From: Candidatus Peregrinibacteria bacterium GW2011_GWF2_43_17
Lineage (GTDB): Bacteria; Patescibacteriota; Gracilibacteria; UBA1369; UBA12470
Reading direction: 5' to 3'
Assembly (NCBI GenBank): GCA_000999315.1
Contig: LCFW01000005.1
Coordinates: forward strand, 1-64,000
Length of the DNA stretch: 64,000 bases
In this document: in pieces, positions 35,842 through 44,702 of the stretch
Layout of the letters: every line of letters begins with the position of its first letter
Position numbering within the stretch: the stretch's first letter is position 1
Notes under the pieces: model-generated
Databases searched by the model: none
What the model was told of the DNA's origin: nothing
What the model saw: the letters and a program-made list of their open reading frames with translations, nothing else
Position numbers and translations under genes: made by a program

Positions 35842-37979
35842 ATTATATTGGTGACCAACGATTCAAACGTAGTGAATTTCAACTTAAACTTCTCTCTCAG
35901 GTTGTAAAGTTTCATCGCGAGCTTGGTGTAATTTTCGCCACCGCAATAAGATGACAAATCAGAGCTTTCAAACTCCCAAGAGTGCATCAAAAATACAAGA
36001 TGAGGCTTAACATTATGCCTTTTTTGAACAAGCAAAATCCTCATAATGACATCTTCCAACTCCTCGTCTTTCAAGTTTACCAAATAATATAAATTCAAAA
36101 CCCAATAAAGCGAAACCGGCACAACCAATGCGCGTCTTTGGAAATGCGGGAGAGGATCGAAACTTACCGGAACTCCCTTTATACCGCAAACTTCGTAAGG
36201 CAACGGAGCCGTCATCCCGAAATCACGCCCTCTGTGCGAAGCGAAAGACGAATCGTATTTGAATCCGAATTCCGAAAGCATTTTTATCGTCTCGTGTGAA
36301 GCGGACATATTCGGCGCACGAAAGCTCAAAGGTTTTCGCAACCCCGCCTCCGAAAAATTCTTCAGAATCTGATCCAAAAACAAAGCTTTTTCCGACCTGG
36401 TCGTCGGTCTGTCGTCCAAGAACCATTTAACTCCGCTCCAAAGTTCATGGAACATCCCATGTACGCCTATTTCATGTCCGCTCGCCTCGAAACTTTTCAG
36501 GGTATCGGCGAGATGAGGAACGAGATCTCCTTGCACGAAAAGCGTGGATTTGAACTCTTGTTGTTCGGAAAAATTTTTAAAACTGTCGAAAAACTTACCG
36601 CAAGTATGAAGTGTCGGCCGAATATCGCCATCGTCGTTGTTTGATCCGAAATTGTTTTCGACATCAACGGTGATAGAGCAAAGAATCGGCTCATCGATCG
36701 TAATTTTCCGAATTGCCATTTTGGTCATGCTCAAATGTCTCATCGCTTGCCCCCAGAATCTGTGCGGCAGTCGCGGTTCGCGCAAAAGATCTCGCCATTT
36801 CGTGATTGCCGGTACGCCCTTAAGCCTCATATAAACTCTGGAATAAACATCGAAAGTTTTTTGCGCGCAATTGTCCCAAGTGAGTCCGGACTCGCTAAGT
36901 ATTATTCTGCTTGCCTCCCCCATTCTTTTGAGGTGCGGATTTTCAATCATCATCTCCAAATACTGTTTTATCTCGATATGGCTTCCCGGTTGCACCAAAA
37001 ACCCGTTTACGTTTTCCTTCACGAGCTTATCGTTATCGCCGACTTGAGTTGCCAAAATCGGCAACCCGCACGCACAAGCCTCCATCAACGTCAGAGATTG
37101 ACCTTCGGAATAAGAGGGGAGAACGAATACATCGCAAGATTTATACTCCTTTATCAGATCTTCACCTTCAAGCCTGCCCAAAAACTTCACAATCCTCGTT
37201 AAATGCAATTCCCTAACGATTTTTCTTAGTTTTTCTATCTCATACCCGTAACCGACCAAGTGCACTTCGATCTCTTTTTTGTACCCGTCTTTTGTAAGCG
37301 CATGTATTCCTTTCAGCAAAACCGGCACGCCTTTTATGGGATCAAAACGCCCGACATACAATATTCTCAAAATCCCGTCATTCGGTTTTTCAACCTCGAC
37401 TTTATCATAAACCGATACATCGACACCGTTCGGTATGACAACCACATGCTTGTTTACATTTTTTAATTTCAAAAAATTCTCGGCAACGGTGATTTCTTGA
37501 TCATATTTGATCTTTGTTAAAAGATCGCTCTCGACCTTGGCCGACAGTCCCGATTTTTTATGAAAAAGGCTGGTTCCATGTATCGAATAAATTACCGGCA
37601 ATCCGCAAAGAAACCTCGCGAATCTCGCGGGATAAGAACTCAAAAAAGCATGAGCGTGTATCAAATCGAAATGTTCTTTTATATGAAGCCTCCTTATGAA
37701 AAACCCGGCAAAAACACACCAAGAAAGTCTGGCGAAAATGTTCTTGAATCCACTCGGCACTCCGACTCGATGCACCGTAAATTTCCCATCCATAAATATC
37801 TCGTTCCTCGGCATCCAAGGTTTGCCCTTCAGGAGAATATTTCTTGTTACAAGATGCACTTCACATCCGTAATCCGTCACCAGTCTCCTTGAGAGTTCTT
37901 TGATATGTTGTTGCGCTCCGCCTATCAGCGGGTCCCAACTGTCTATCACCATACAAATTTTCTTTGGTTTGATTAACAT
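35832..37979 (-). CDS. GT4 glycosyltransferase fused to polysaccharide deacetylase
   Basis: A 715-aa fusion. Residues 1 to about 390 are a GT4 enzyme (CMVIDSWDPLIGGAQQHIKEL, ILYVGRFDPIKGVPVLLKGI, PSYSEGQSLTLMEACACGLPILATQVG). Residues about 435-700 are a NodB-type deacetylase: SITVDVENNFG carries the metal-site aspartates and SGHEIGVHGMFHELW resembles the HxxxH metal motif. FRAPNMSASHETIKML and LVFLMHSWEFE give the later motifs. No secretion signal is present, so it should act in the cytoplasm on its own glycosylation product. Its start lies 120 bp from the left arm of cassette 2, whose promoter would face it after inversion. Confidence 0.88.
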   Translation of the reverse strand: MLIKPKKICMVIDSWDPLIGGAQQHIKELSRRLVTDYGCEVHLVTRNILLKGKPWMPRNEIFMDGKFTVHRVGVPSGFKNIFARLSWCVFAGFFIRRLHIKEHFDLIHAHAFLSSYPARFARFLCGLPVIYSIHGTSLFHKKSGLSAKVESDLLTKIKYDQEITVAENFLKLKNVNKHVVVIPNGVDVSVYDKVEVEKPNDGILRILYVGRFDPIKGVPVLLKGIHALTKDGYKKEIEVHLVGYGYEIEKLRKIVRELHLTRIVKFLGRLEGEDLIKEYKSCDVFVLPSYSEGQSLTLMEACACGLPILATQVGDNDKLVKENVNGFLVQPGSHIEIKQYLEMMIENPHLKRMGEASRIILSESGLTWDNCAQKTFDVYSRVYMRLKGVPAITKWRDLLREPRLPHRFWGQAMRHLSMTKMAIRKITIDEPILCSITVDVENNFGSNNDDGDIRPTLHTCGKFFDSFKNFSEQQEFKSTLFVQGDLVPHLADTLKSFEASGHEIGVHGMFHELWSGVKWFLDDRPTTRSEKALFLDQILKNFSEAGLRKPLSFRAPNMSASHETIKMLSEFGFKYDSSFASHRGRDFGMTAPLPYEVCGIKGVPVSFDPLPHFQRRALVVPVSLYWVLNLYYLVNLKDEELEDVIMRILLVQKRHNVKPHLVFLMHSWEFESSDLSSYCGGENYTKLAMKLYNLREKFKLKFTTFESLVTNIICT

Positions 37980-38099
37980 TATTTTTTCGAGAAATATCGA
38001 AGGACATTCTACAACACGCCGTCCGAAAATGGAATTTGAGGATGGCGCATCCGGATAAGCGCACGGCTATAAAGTTGACGTACGAAAGAACATTCGGTG

Positions 38100-38371
38100 T
38101 AGGAGCTGTGCACACTATTATAGCATTTCCGCGTCACTCCTCCTCCAGACCGTCCGACAATGAAATTGGAGGACGGTCCTAAACAAGCGAAGGATTGACG
38201 CGTAAAATGTTATTCTGTGCAACAGATAGCAAAAAGCATTGCAAACAATGCGTTTTCTTAAAAAAGTTCATTCTCGGACAGCCTGTTTCCAGTATCATTT
38301 CGTCGTCGTTCCTTGAACTGCTATAATATCTGCGATATTCCAATCGAAACCAATAGTGTGCACAGCTCCTA
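38100..38371. repeat. Inverted-repeat cassette 2 carrying a promoter, between divergent glycan genes
   Basis: A 272-bp segment bounded by a 20-bp perfect inverted repeat: left TAGGAGCTGTGCACACTATT (38100-38119) and its complement at 38352-38371. Inside are GACCGTCC/GGACGGTC and GCATTG-caaa-CAATGC hairpins, an imperfect inverted repeat around GCGTCA, and an extended -10 promoter pointing right. The right 80 bp (38286-38365) are 79/80 identical to cassette 1. The 400-bp gene-free stretch 37980-38379 holds little else besides GGATG-gcg-CATCC. In this orientation it would drive the GT2 gene at 38380; flipped, the GT4-deacetylase gene. Confidence 0.78.
38322..38327 (+). promoter_or_regulatory. Extended -10 promoter in cassette 2
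   Basis: TGC-TATAAT, identical with flanks to the promoter of cassette 1. Transcription would begin near 38334, run through the right inverted-repeat arm and enter the GT2 gene at 38380. No consensus -35. Confidence 0.6.
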
Positions 38372-38379
38372 ATGAATAT

Positions 38380-39294
38380 ATGAAATCTTTTAGAAATAAA
38401 AACTCACTCCTCGCAGTCGTTCTGATAGGCTACAACAGCTTGAAATTTCTCGCGTCATGTATCGAATCCATTAAAAAACAGACTCTTTTTAAGAAAGACC
38501 TCCTCGACATAATTTTCATAGATAATCTCTCACACGACGATTCTGCGAAATTCGTACTGGAGAATTATCCGTTTGTCCGCGTATATCAAAATCACTTCAA
38601 TTTCGGATACGCCGGAGCCGCAAATCAAGGAATAGATCTGACAAGCGCGCCGTATGTAAACATAATTAACCCGGATATCATTCTCGAAAAAGATTTTTAT
38701 GAAAAAATCATTAAAGCGATTTCACAAAACAAAGCTATAAGTTCCGCCACGGGCAAACTTTTGAAATACGACTTTGAGGCGAACAAAAAAACAAACATCA
38801 TAGATTCGACGGGATTATTGTTTCATGCGACAACGATAATCACAGACAGGGGGCAGGGCGAAATAGATAAAAAACAGTACGACAAATCGCACGAAGTATG
38901 GGGTGTTTCGGGTGCCTGCCCGATTTATCGCAGAGACGCGCTTCTCAAGATAAAAAATGGCGACGACTTTTTCGATTCGCGATTTTTCATGTACAAGGAA
39001 GACACGGATCTCGCGTGGAGATTTAACAAGCAAGGACTTAGAGCGATATATGTGCCGTCCGCGGTTGCGTATCACGGAAGAGGAACAGGTGTGGAAACGG
39101 GATTTTTCAACAAGAGAAAAGCGCTTTCGCGATTTCAAAGAATTTATTCTTTCAGAAATCACCAATTGATGCTCAAGAAGAATCTTACTTTGAAAGATTT
39201 TGCAAAACATCCGCTTGCAATAACCGCATTTGAAACGGCAAGCGTGATTAACGCTATCCGCGAAGGCGTATTTTTTAAATCTTTTAAAATATAG
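38380..39294 (+). CDS. Family 2 glycosyltransferase (rhamnosyltransferase-like)
   Basis: I use ATG 38380 (MKSFRNKNSLLAVV); the ORF-track start at 38356 is a GTG inside the inverted-repeat arm. About 304 aa. VVLIGYNSLKFLASCIESI opens the GT-A fold and NPDIILEKDFYEKII supplies the DxD-like site. GVSGACPIYRRDALL and FFMYKEDTDLAWRF (the ED acceptor motif) match WbbL-type transferases. It is the first gene downstream of the cassette 2 promoter, so its expression could be phase-variable. Donor unknown. Confidence 0.92.
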   Translation: MKSFRNKNSLLAVVLIGYNSLKFLASCIESIKKQTLFKKDLLDIIFIDNLSHDDSAKFVLENYPFVRVYQNHFNFGYAGAANQGIDLTSAPYVNIINPDIILEKDFYEKIIKAISQNKAISSATGKLLKYDFEANKKTNIIDSTGLLFHATTIITDRGQGEIDKKQYDKSHEVWGVSGACPIYRRDALLKIKNGDDFFDSRFFMYKEDTDLAWRFNKQGLRAIYVPSAVAYHGRGTGVETGFFNKRKALSRFQRIYSFRNHQLMLKKNLTLKDFAKHPLAITAFETASVINAIREGVFFKSFKI

Positions 39295-39300
39295 TCAACA

Positions 39301-39564
39301 ATGAGTTTTCTTAAAAAAGTTTATTCGGCGGCACTGTTAATCGTATTAACGGGTCTGTTTTATGTGTACGTGGTTAGGCACGGAGGATTTTCCGAAACGA
39401 AGTTGGTCAACATGTCGTACGTATGGGTTCCATGCGCCGTGTTCGGCATAACGGGATTTCTGACGATCAAAGGAAAACATTCTCTTGTGAAAGCGATTAC
39501 TTGCGCCGTTTTGAGCATCGTATTGCTGGGAGTTTTCTTTATCGAAATTTGGCCCCTGTTGTAA
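39301..39564 (+). CDS. Small membrane protein, unknown
   Basis: 87 aa with three hydrophobic stretches (about 8-26, 40-58, 65-85) and little else. It starts at ATG 39301, 6 bp after the GT2 stop, so it is likely co-transcribed from the cassette 2 promoter. No family recognised. Confidence 0.6.
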   Translation: MSFLKKVYSAALLIVLTGLFYVYVVRHGGFSETKLVNMSYVWVPCAVFGITGFLTIKGKHSLVKAITCAVLSIVLLGVFFIEIWPLL

Positions 39565-39566
39565 CT

Positions 39567-40496
39567 TCAAAACCTTTCCAGCTCCAAGCACCTCTTAAGC
39601 GAACACAGCGCAACTTCCAGCTGTTTCTCGTCCGGCTCTCTTGTCGTGATTTTCTGGAACCAAAGACCGGGCGCGATAATCGCTTTCATGAAAAAAGTAT
39701 CTTTGTGTTTGGCGCTTAACTTCAAAGCCTCATAAGAAACCCCCGCTATTAACGGGAGCAAAGCGACTCTGCTTGCAAATTTATCAATAAAATTATCGGC
39801 GGTCGGGACAACGGTATAAATCAAAATACTTATCAAAATCACTAGCAATATGAAACTCGTTCCGCACCTTGGGTGAAACCTTGTTTGCTTTGTTGCGGAA
39901 TCCGGAGTCAACGACTTGTCGAGCTCGTACGCCCAGATGGATTTATGCTCCGCACCGTGATACATGAAAACCCTTTTTATATCGGGCAAAAGTGAAATCA
40001 AAACGAGGTATGCCAAGAAAAACGAGGTCTTTATTACGCCGTCGACAATGTTGAAAATCAAATAATTTTCATCCAGAAACGGAAATCGAGAACTCAAAAA
40101 CTCGGTTATCCCGAGGGGCAAGAATTTGAATAAAAATATCGCGAAACCGAAAACCAAAATCATATAAATCGTATAGCCGACAACGGACAGGATTTCTTTC
40201 CACAACGGGCGATCGGTCGCCTCCACATGCTCCTTTTCTCCGGCAATATATTCCGCATTCGAAACATTTAAAGACTTGATGCCGATATACATTGATTCAA
40301 ATAAGTTCACGAGACCTCTCAAAACGGGGAGCCCTAAAATTTTATATTTTTTTGTTAAACTCTTGAACTCAAATTCGCGAGTCTTTATTTTACCATCCTC
40401 TTTTCTGACCGAAACCACGAAATGATTCGGAGACCTCATCATTACCCCTTCTATCACGGCTTGTCCGCCCACGGCGAAATCTATTTTTTTCTGCAT
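39567..40496 (-). CDS. DUF1385 family membrane protein (YqhQ-like)
   Basis: I start at ATG 40496 (MQKKIDFAVGGQAVIEG); the ORF-track extension to 40670 is out of family and overlaps the divergent gene. 309 aa. GGQAVIEGVMMRSPNHFVVSVR is the DUF1385 signature, and FMYHGAEHKSIWAYE plus RFHPRCGTSFIL are further conserved sites that look metal- or thiol-active. Several membrane helices lie in the middle and C-terminus. The YqhQ family is widespread but of uncertain biochemical function. Confidence 0.9.
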   Translation of the reverse strand: MQKKIDFAVGGQAVIEGVMMRSPNHFVVSVRKEDGKIKTREFEFKSLTKKYKILGLPVLRGLVNLFESMYIGIKSLNVSNAEYIAGEKEHVEATDRPLWKEILSVVGYTIYMILVFGFAIFLFKFLPLGITEFLSSRFPFLDENYLIFNIVDGVIKTSFFLAYLVLISLLPDIKRVFMYHGAEHKSIWAYELDKSLTPDSATKQTRFHPRCGTSFILLVILISILIYTVVPTADNFIDKFASRVALLPLIAGVSYEALKLSAKHKDTFFMKAIIAPGLWFQKITTREPDEKQLEVALCSLKRCLELERF

Positions 40497-40581
40497 AAAA
40501 TTTGTTATTCGCTCCAACTGATTTGCAGTCTTACAATAACTTCCATATAATCGCAAGTAGATTTTGTCAAAACAAACAACA

Positions 40582-41589
40582 ATGAGTAAAAAAATAAAAT
40601 TCTTAAAAAAACCGATATTAAGCGTAGCATCGGTTGCCATAGTCGCGGTTTTGGCATTTTTCGCCATCACACCCGGTAATAATTTGAATTCTCTGAACGA
40701 CTCGGATTACAAAATCATAGACGTTCACGAAAATATAGATTCAATGGACCAAGCCGACAAACTGGTCTCCGTCATGGATGCGGTTAATATCTCGCAAACC
40801 GTTTTGGTGGGGAGTCCCGAGGAGCTTTTAAACTATACCGGAGAACAAGGCTTCTCAAGCATCGAAGAAAACAACGAAGAAATTTTGAGCATAGCGAATG
40901 AATATGATGAAAGATTTTACGCTTTTTGTGCAATAGACCCGGATGATGCCGATAAAGTCGCAACGGCAAAAAAATGTATAGCCGAAGGCGGGACGGGATT
41001 GAAGCTCTACAACGGGCACACATTTTTCTACGAATATCCGTTAGACGACGATCGCCTCCTTCCTCTTTATAGATACGCCGAAGAAGAAGGGGTCCCAATG
41101 ATGATACATGTGAATACGGCTTATTACTTGGATCAGTTTGAAGATGTGCTTACCCTTTATCCCGATTTACAAGTTGTTTGTCCGCATTTCTGTCTGTCTT
41201 CAAAAAATCCCGCACAGCTCGCATCGTTGTTTAACGATTTCCCGAATCTCTATGTTGATATAAGTTTCGGCTATCAAGATTATCTTAAAGACGGCTTAAC
41301 TCGAATTTCCGAAAACATCGACGTATTCAAAGATTTATTTAATAAATACGGTGATAGGTTCTTGTTTGGCACGGTGGCGGTAGTCACGAATGACGAAGAG
41401 AAAACCGAAGAATGGCTCGAAGAAACATATCGAACCTATAGAGATTTACTTGAAAAAGACATTTATACGACGGCTCGTGTTACAGACGAAGAAACGGGCG
41501 AGCTTGTTTTATTGAACGGGTTGGCCTTGAGTGCCGATGTTTTGGAAAAAATATATTCGGGGAACTGGGAGGGGATTATGACAAGATAG
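40582..41589 (+). CDS. Membrane-anchored amidohydrolase-like protein, metal ligands altered
   Basis: Start at ATG 40582 (MSKKIKFLKKP), giving 335 aa. An N-terminal helix (about 12-32) should anchor or export it. The rest is a TIM-barrel of the amidohydrolase-2 type: IDVHENID, YAFCAIDPDD, GGTGLKLYNGH, MMIHVNTAY, VVCPHFCLS, DISFGY and RFLFGTVAV in the right order. The usual DxHxH is DVHEN and the final LFGSD is LFGTV, so two metal ligands seem to be missing. It may be an inactive or repurposed binding protein. The gene is divergent from the DUF1385 gene. Confidence 0.72.
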   Translation: MSKKIKFLKKPILSVASVAIVAVLAFFAITPGNNLNSLNDSDYKIIDVHENIDSMDQADKLVSVMDAVNISQTVLVGSPEELLNYTGEQGFSSIEENNEEILSIANEYDERFYAFCAIDPDDADKVATAKKCIAEGGTGLKLYNGHTFFYEYPLDDDRLLPLYRYAEEEGVPMMIHVNTAYYLDQFEDVLTLYPDLQVVCPHFCLSSKNPAQLASLFNDFPNLYVDISFGYQDYLKDGLTRISENIDVFKDLFNKYGDRFLFGTVAVVTNDEEKTEEWLEETYRTYRDLLEKDIYTTARVTDEETGELVLLNGLALSADVLEKIYSGNWEGIMTR

Positions 41590-41591
41590 AC

Positions 41592-42404
41592 TCATAATCT
41601 TCCGCTATCTCCCATCGTATACGGTATCTCCTCCGCCAAATCTTTCGCCGTGTAACAAAAATCTTTTCTCATCTTTAAATTATCTCCCGCTTTCCCCAGC
41701 AAAAACGCGCCCGATTGTGCGGCACTGAAAGGGCTTAACCCTTGAGCCATCAAGCCTCCGCATACTCCGGCCAAAACATCTCCGCTTCCTCCGACAGTCA
41801 TTCCCGCATTACCGGTTTTATTTAGAGAAATTTCACCGTTAGAAGAGGCGATAGTATCCGTCAAACCTTTTAATAAAATATTTATTGAATATTTTTTAGC
41901 GATTTTCGCAACATCTTCGGCATGAAAAAATCTTTCAAACTCGCCTTTATGAGGTGTTATTACAATATTCTCGTTTCCGCCTTCGCTAATCGCACCAATC
42001 GCATTCGAATCCAACACGAATTTATGATCGGATTTAATCAACTCTTTTACCGATTGTAAAAACTCTTTCCCGGGCTTGGATCCGGGCCCGATAATTACGC
42101 AGTCGGACTCTTTTATAAAATCTTCAATATTATTCAAAAATTCGGGTTTCAAGGAATCTCCTTCGTATCCTCGAACTATAAATTCCGGGCAATAACTTCT
42201 TGCGACGGCGACATTACACTTTGGAACAAACAATCTCACGATATCGCAACCGGCATACAAAGCGCCCATTGCGCAAAGAACATGTGCGCCGGAAAACTCA
42301 CTATCTCCTCCTATAACAAGTACTCGGCCGTTTTCGCCTTTATGCGAGTCGGGTTTTCTGCGTGGGAGGAGGGGTTTGATGTTGGCGAGTGCGAGAGTTT
42401 TCAT
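41592..42404 (-). CDS. nnrD: ADP/ATP-dependent NAD(P)H-hydrate dehydratase
   Basis: A 270-aa ribokinase-fold enzyme that repairs hydrated NAD(P)H. GRVLVIGGDSEFSGAHVLCAMGAL opens the fold, GPGSKPG and ITPHKGEFERFF are family motifs, and GNAGMTVGGSGDVLAGVCGGLMAQG contains the catalytic GSGD. It is the stand-alone dehydratase domain without the YjeF epimerase half. It overlaps the upstream gene by 4 bp. Confidence 0.94.
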   Translation of the reverse strand: MKTLALANIKPLLPRRKPDSHKGENGRVLVIGGDSEFSGAHVLCAMGALYAGCDIVRLFVPKCNVAVARSYCPEFIVRGYEGDSLKPEFLNNIEDFIKESDCVIIGPGSKPGKEFLQSVKELIKSDHKFVLDSNAIGAISEGGNENIVITPHKGEFERFFHAEDVAKIAKKYSINILLKGLTDTIASSNGEISLNKTGNAGMTVGGSGDVLAGVCGGLMAQGLSPFSAAQSGAFLLGKAGDNLKMRKDFCYTAKDLAEEIPYTMGDSGRL

Positions 42405-43258
42405 GAAGATTTTTTTCTGAAAATAAATATATCATCAACCGTCCCTTTTTTCCTTGGTAGTTTTGTGGGAATGGGGTCGTTGCCAAACATAAGGATGTCA
42501 GAGTCACTTAACATCCATCCTGCCGCATCCGGATTCTTAGACACAAAAGCGGCATTTCTTTCTTGTTCTTGCTTTCTCGCAATTTCAATGATTTTTCTGT
42601 ATTCGGCGAGAACATTCTCCTCCTTGCCGGTAACAGCTCTGACAATAAGAGCAGCCATGAGATAATTGGCACCACCCCATGTAAAACGAGCACTCTTAAA
42701 CTCTTCTTCCGTCGCAACTTCTTGCCAGCACTCTTCAAGATTTTCTCTGTCGGCGACGTATTGGTGATCTCGTGTTGGGATGATAATACCAACAAATTCA
42801 AACTCCGTATCATCTCGAAACCCAGTCGCAGTCCCATGGTAATCATTACAAAGGACATACCCACCCGGTTTTAAGTTCCGAACCAAGTCGGCTCCTCGAA
42901 CAGAAGGATTAAGAATAATCGCAACATCTATAGGTTCATTTGGGCTAAATCTTATAGCGTCTTCGCAATGTGCTTCATAACCCGCTGTGCCCAGAGTAGC
43001 CATCGCTTTTTGGTCCAAGTCGACATAAACAACTCTGCTATTTGGGAAAGACATGCTTGGGCTCACGTTGTATGCGCAACAAGGGCTATAAACTACCCGG
43101 TAATCACCGGGGAACTCTTGTTGAAAAAGATTGTAACAAGCTACTAAATCTTTTGACGAAGTCGGTTTTGGCGCTTCCAAATCACGTCGAGTCGGGATTT
43201 CGCTTTCATCCACGGCTCCCCAGCTACCGGGTTCAATAGGTGTATTCGGCGTTGCCAT
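42401..43258 (-). CDS. Hypothetical protein with divergent methyltransferase-like fold
   Basis: A 285-aa protein. YRVVYSPCCAYNVSPSMSFPNSRVVYVDLDQKAMATL looks like motif I-II of a Rossmann methyltransferase without the normal glycine loop, and VRNLKPGGYVLCNDYHG resembles motif V. The C-terminal third is charged and helical. No precise family. It lies 2 bp after the MscS gene and overlaps nnrD by 4 bp, so it is co-transcribed with them. Confidence 0.6.
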   Translation of the reverse strand: MATPNTPIEPGSWGAVDESEIPTRRDLEAPKPTSSKDLVACYNLFQQEFPGDYRVVYSPCCAYNVSPSMSFPNSRVVYVDLDQKAMATLGTAGYEAHCEDAIRFSPNEPIDVAIILNPSVRGADLVRNLKPGGYVLCNDYHGTATGFRDDTEFEFVGIIIPTRDHQYVADRENLEECWQEVATEEEFKSARFTWGGANYLMAALIVRAVTGKEENVLAEYRKIIEIARKQEQERNAAFVSKNPDAAGWMLSDSDILMFGNDPIPTKLPRKKGTVDDIFIFRKKSS

Positions 43259-43260
43259 AT

Positions 43261-44580
43261 TTATTGTCTTGCTAGAAAATCTGCACCGACCGGGTCAGCG
43301 GGCCCTCTTGGCAGGACGGGCTCGCTACTTACAGGTATTGGTGCTTGTTGCGGCGTCGTAGTTGGAGCAGAAACTTGTTGTATTGTGACGGTAGCATCGA
43401 CAGCAGGGGCTGGCGCAACGGTGGATTCTTGTGGCGCCACGACAACAGGTTGTTCTTGAGTAGGAGCGGTACCGGCTTCCGTAGCAGTCGCCGCCGCAGC
43501 CTTAGCCTGCTCTTCGGCTTTTTGTACTTGTTCTATGTATTCGAGATCTTCTTCATCCGTGTGAGAAGCATCACCTTCATGTTTATCTTTCACATCCGGG
43601 TTTTCGGAATCTTGTTTGGTTTGCGCTTCCTCGGCCTGGATCCTTTCCATTTGAAATTGTTTCATGTCTTCCGCAGTCATGTTTTTAATCGGGAGAACAG
43701 CTTGCTCGTTACTCGGATCAAGAACCAAATTCATTGTGTTATAAGGCATGCCTATACCGGCTTTAGAGAAGGCGTCATTTATTTGTTGTAAAACTTGCGA
43801 TTTCACATTTAACCAAGAGTCTTTTGAGCTGACCCAAAATCTAACCTTGAAATCCATCGAACTGTCACCGAAATCATCCATAATTACAGATGGGGCGGGT
43901 TTTTTAATAACTTTCGGATGAGCTTTCACTACTGCCAAAAGCACATTCATGGCTTTGGCGATATTGGTGCCATAATTAACACCGATCACAAGCTCGATTC
44001 TCCTGAATGGATTTGTTGTAAAACTTGTGACTTTATTGGTAAAAAGATCCGCATTCGGGACTATGATCCTTGTCCCGTCGATAGCTTGTAAAATTGTCGC
44101 TCTCGCCTGAATTTCTTTTACCTTTCCCATCGTCCCGTTCACTTCAATAAAATCTCCGATTGTGAACTGCCTGGATGCGAGTATCAAAACACCCGAAATA
44201 AAATTCATAATAATATCTTGCAAAGCAAAACCTACGCCGAAACCTACGGCGGCTATTACGGCGGTAAGGTCGATTCCTCCGACCTTTAAGCCCACGGTCA
44301 AACCTATAATAAGAACTATTGCGTAAGTAGCCCTGCCGACCAAGATAAGCACATCTTCGTGCTCATCACCCATTTTATCGGCGACTCTGTCAACCGCAAT
44401 TTTTTTTACCAGTTTTGCAAAATAAAAGGAAAAAAGCATCACAAGGATGGCCGCAATCCAGTTGTCCAGTCTGCTGAATATAAAAGACATCATCGAAGTT
44501 ATCGCGTTCGAGCTTTCGGATGTGGCATCGGTGGATGCCGCCGCATTCGCAATCGGGATCAACAGAGAGAGTAAATACAT
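43261..44580 (-). CDS. MscS-type small-conductance mechanosensitive channel
   Basis: A 439-aa membrane protein: signal-like N-terminus, three membrane helices, then the pore helix region VIAAVGFGVGFALQDIIMNFISGVLIL. The MscS beta domain follows (FTIGDFIEVNGTMGKVKEI, GTRIIVPNADLFTNKVTSFT). The last ~130 residues are low-complexity Glu/Ala then Pro/Ala/Gln/Thr-rich and likely disordered. It releases solutes on osmotic downshift. An extended -10 promoter lies upstream. Confidence 0.95.
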   Translation of the reverse strand: MYLLSLLIPIANAAASTDATSESSNAITSMMSFIFSRLDNWIAAILVMLFSFYFAKLVKKIAVDRVADKMGDEHEDVLILVGRATYAIVLIIGLTVGLKVGGIDLTAVIAAVGFGVGFALQDIIMNFISGVLILASRQFTIGDFIEVNGTMGKVKEIQARATILQAIDGTRIIVPNADLFTNKVTSFTTNPFRRIELVIGVNYGTNIAKAMNVLLAVVKAHPKVIKKPAPSVIMDDFGDSSMDFKVRFWVSSKDSWLNVKSQVLQQINDAFSKAGIGMPYNTMNLVLDPSNEQAVLPIKNMTAEDMKQFQMERIQAEEAQTKQDSENPDVKDKHEGDASHTDEEDLEYIEQVQKAEEQAKAAAATATEAGTAPTQEQPVVVAPQESTVAPAPAVDATVTIQQVSAPTTTPQQAPIPVSSEPVLPRGPADPVGADFLARQ

Positions 44581-44606
44581 ATAATTCGTTTTATTTTTAT
44601 CTCTGA

Positions 44607-44612
44607 ATTATA
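44607..44612 (-). promoter_or_regulatory. Extended -10 promoter for the MscS gene
   Basis: The minus strand reads ACTGGTATAATTCAG: TGG-TATAAT is a consensus extended -10, 27 bp before the MscS ATG. The same intergenic region holds TATAGTATAAAG on the plus strand, a weaker candidate for the slipin gene. Confidence 0.5.
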
Positions 44613-44702
44613 CCAGTTTCTCGCAAGGTTAGCAATATCTAATAATGGCGATTTAATAGGTTTGCTATAGTATAAAGACAACTATTCTTAACCCCCCAAA
44701 TC

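Noticed and set aside
38356-38380. GTG start for the GT2 gene inside the inverted-repeat arm
   Set aside because: The extra residues (MCTAPNEY) come from the repeat; ATG 38380 gives a normal GT2 start.
39567-40670. Long N-terminal extension of the DUF1385 protein
   Set aside because: The extension is absent from the family and overlaps the divergent amidohydrolase-like gene; ATG 40496 begins at the conserved GGQAVIEG region.
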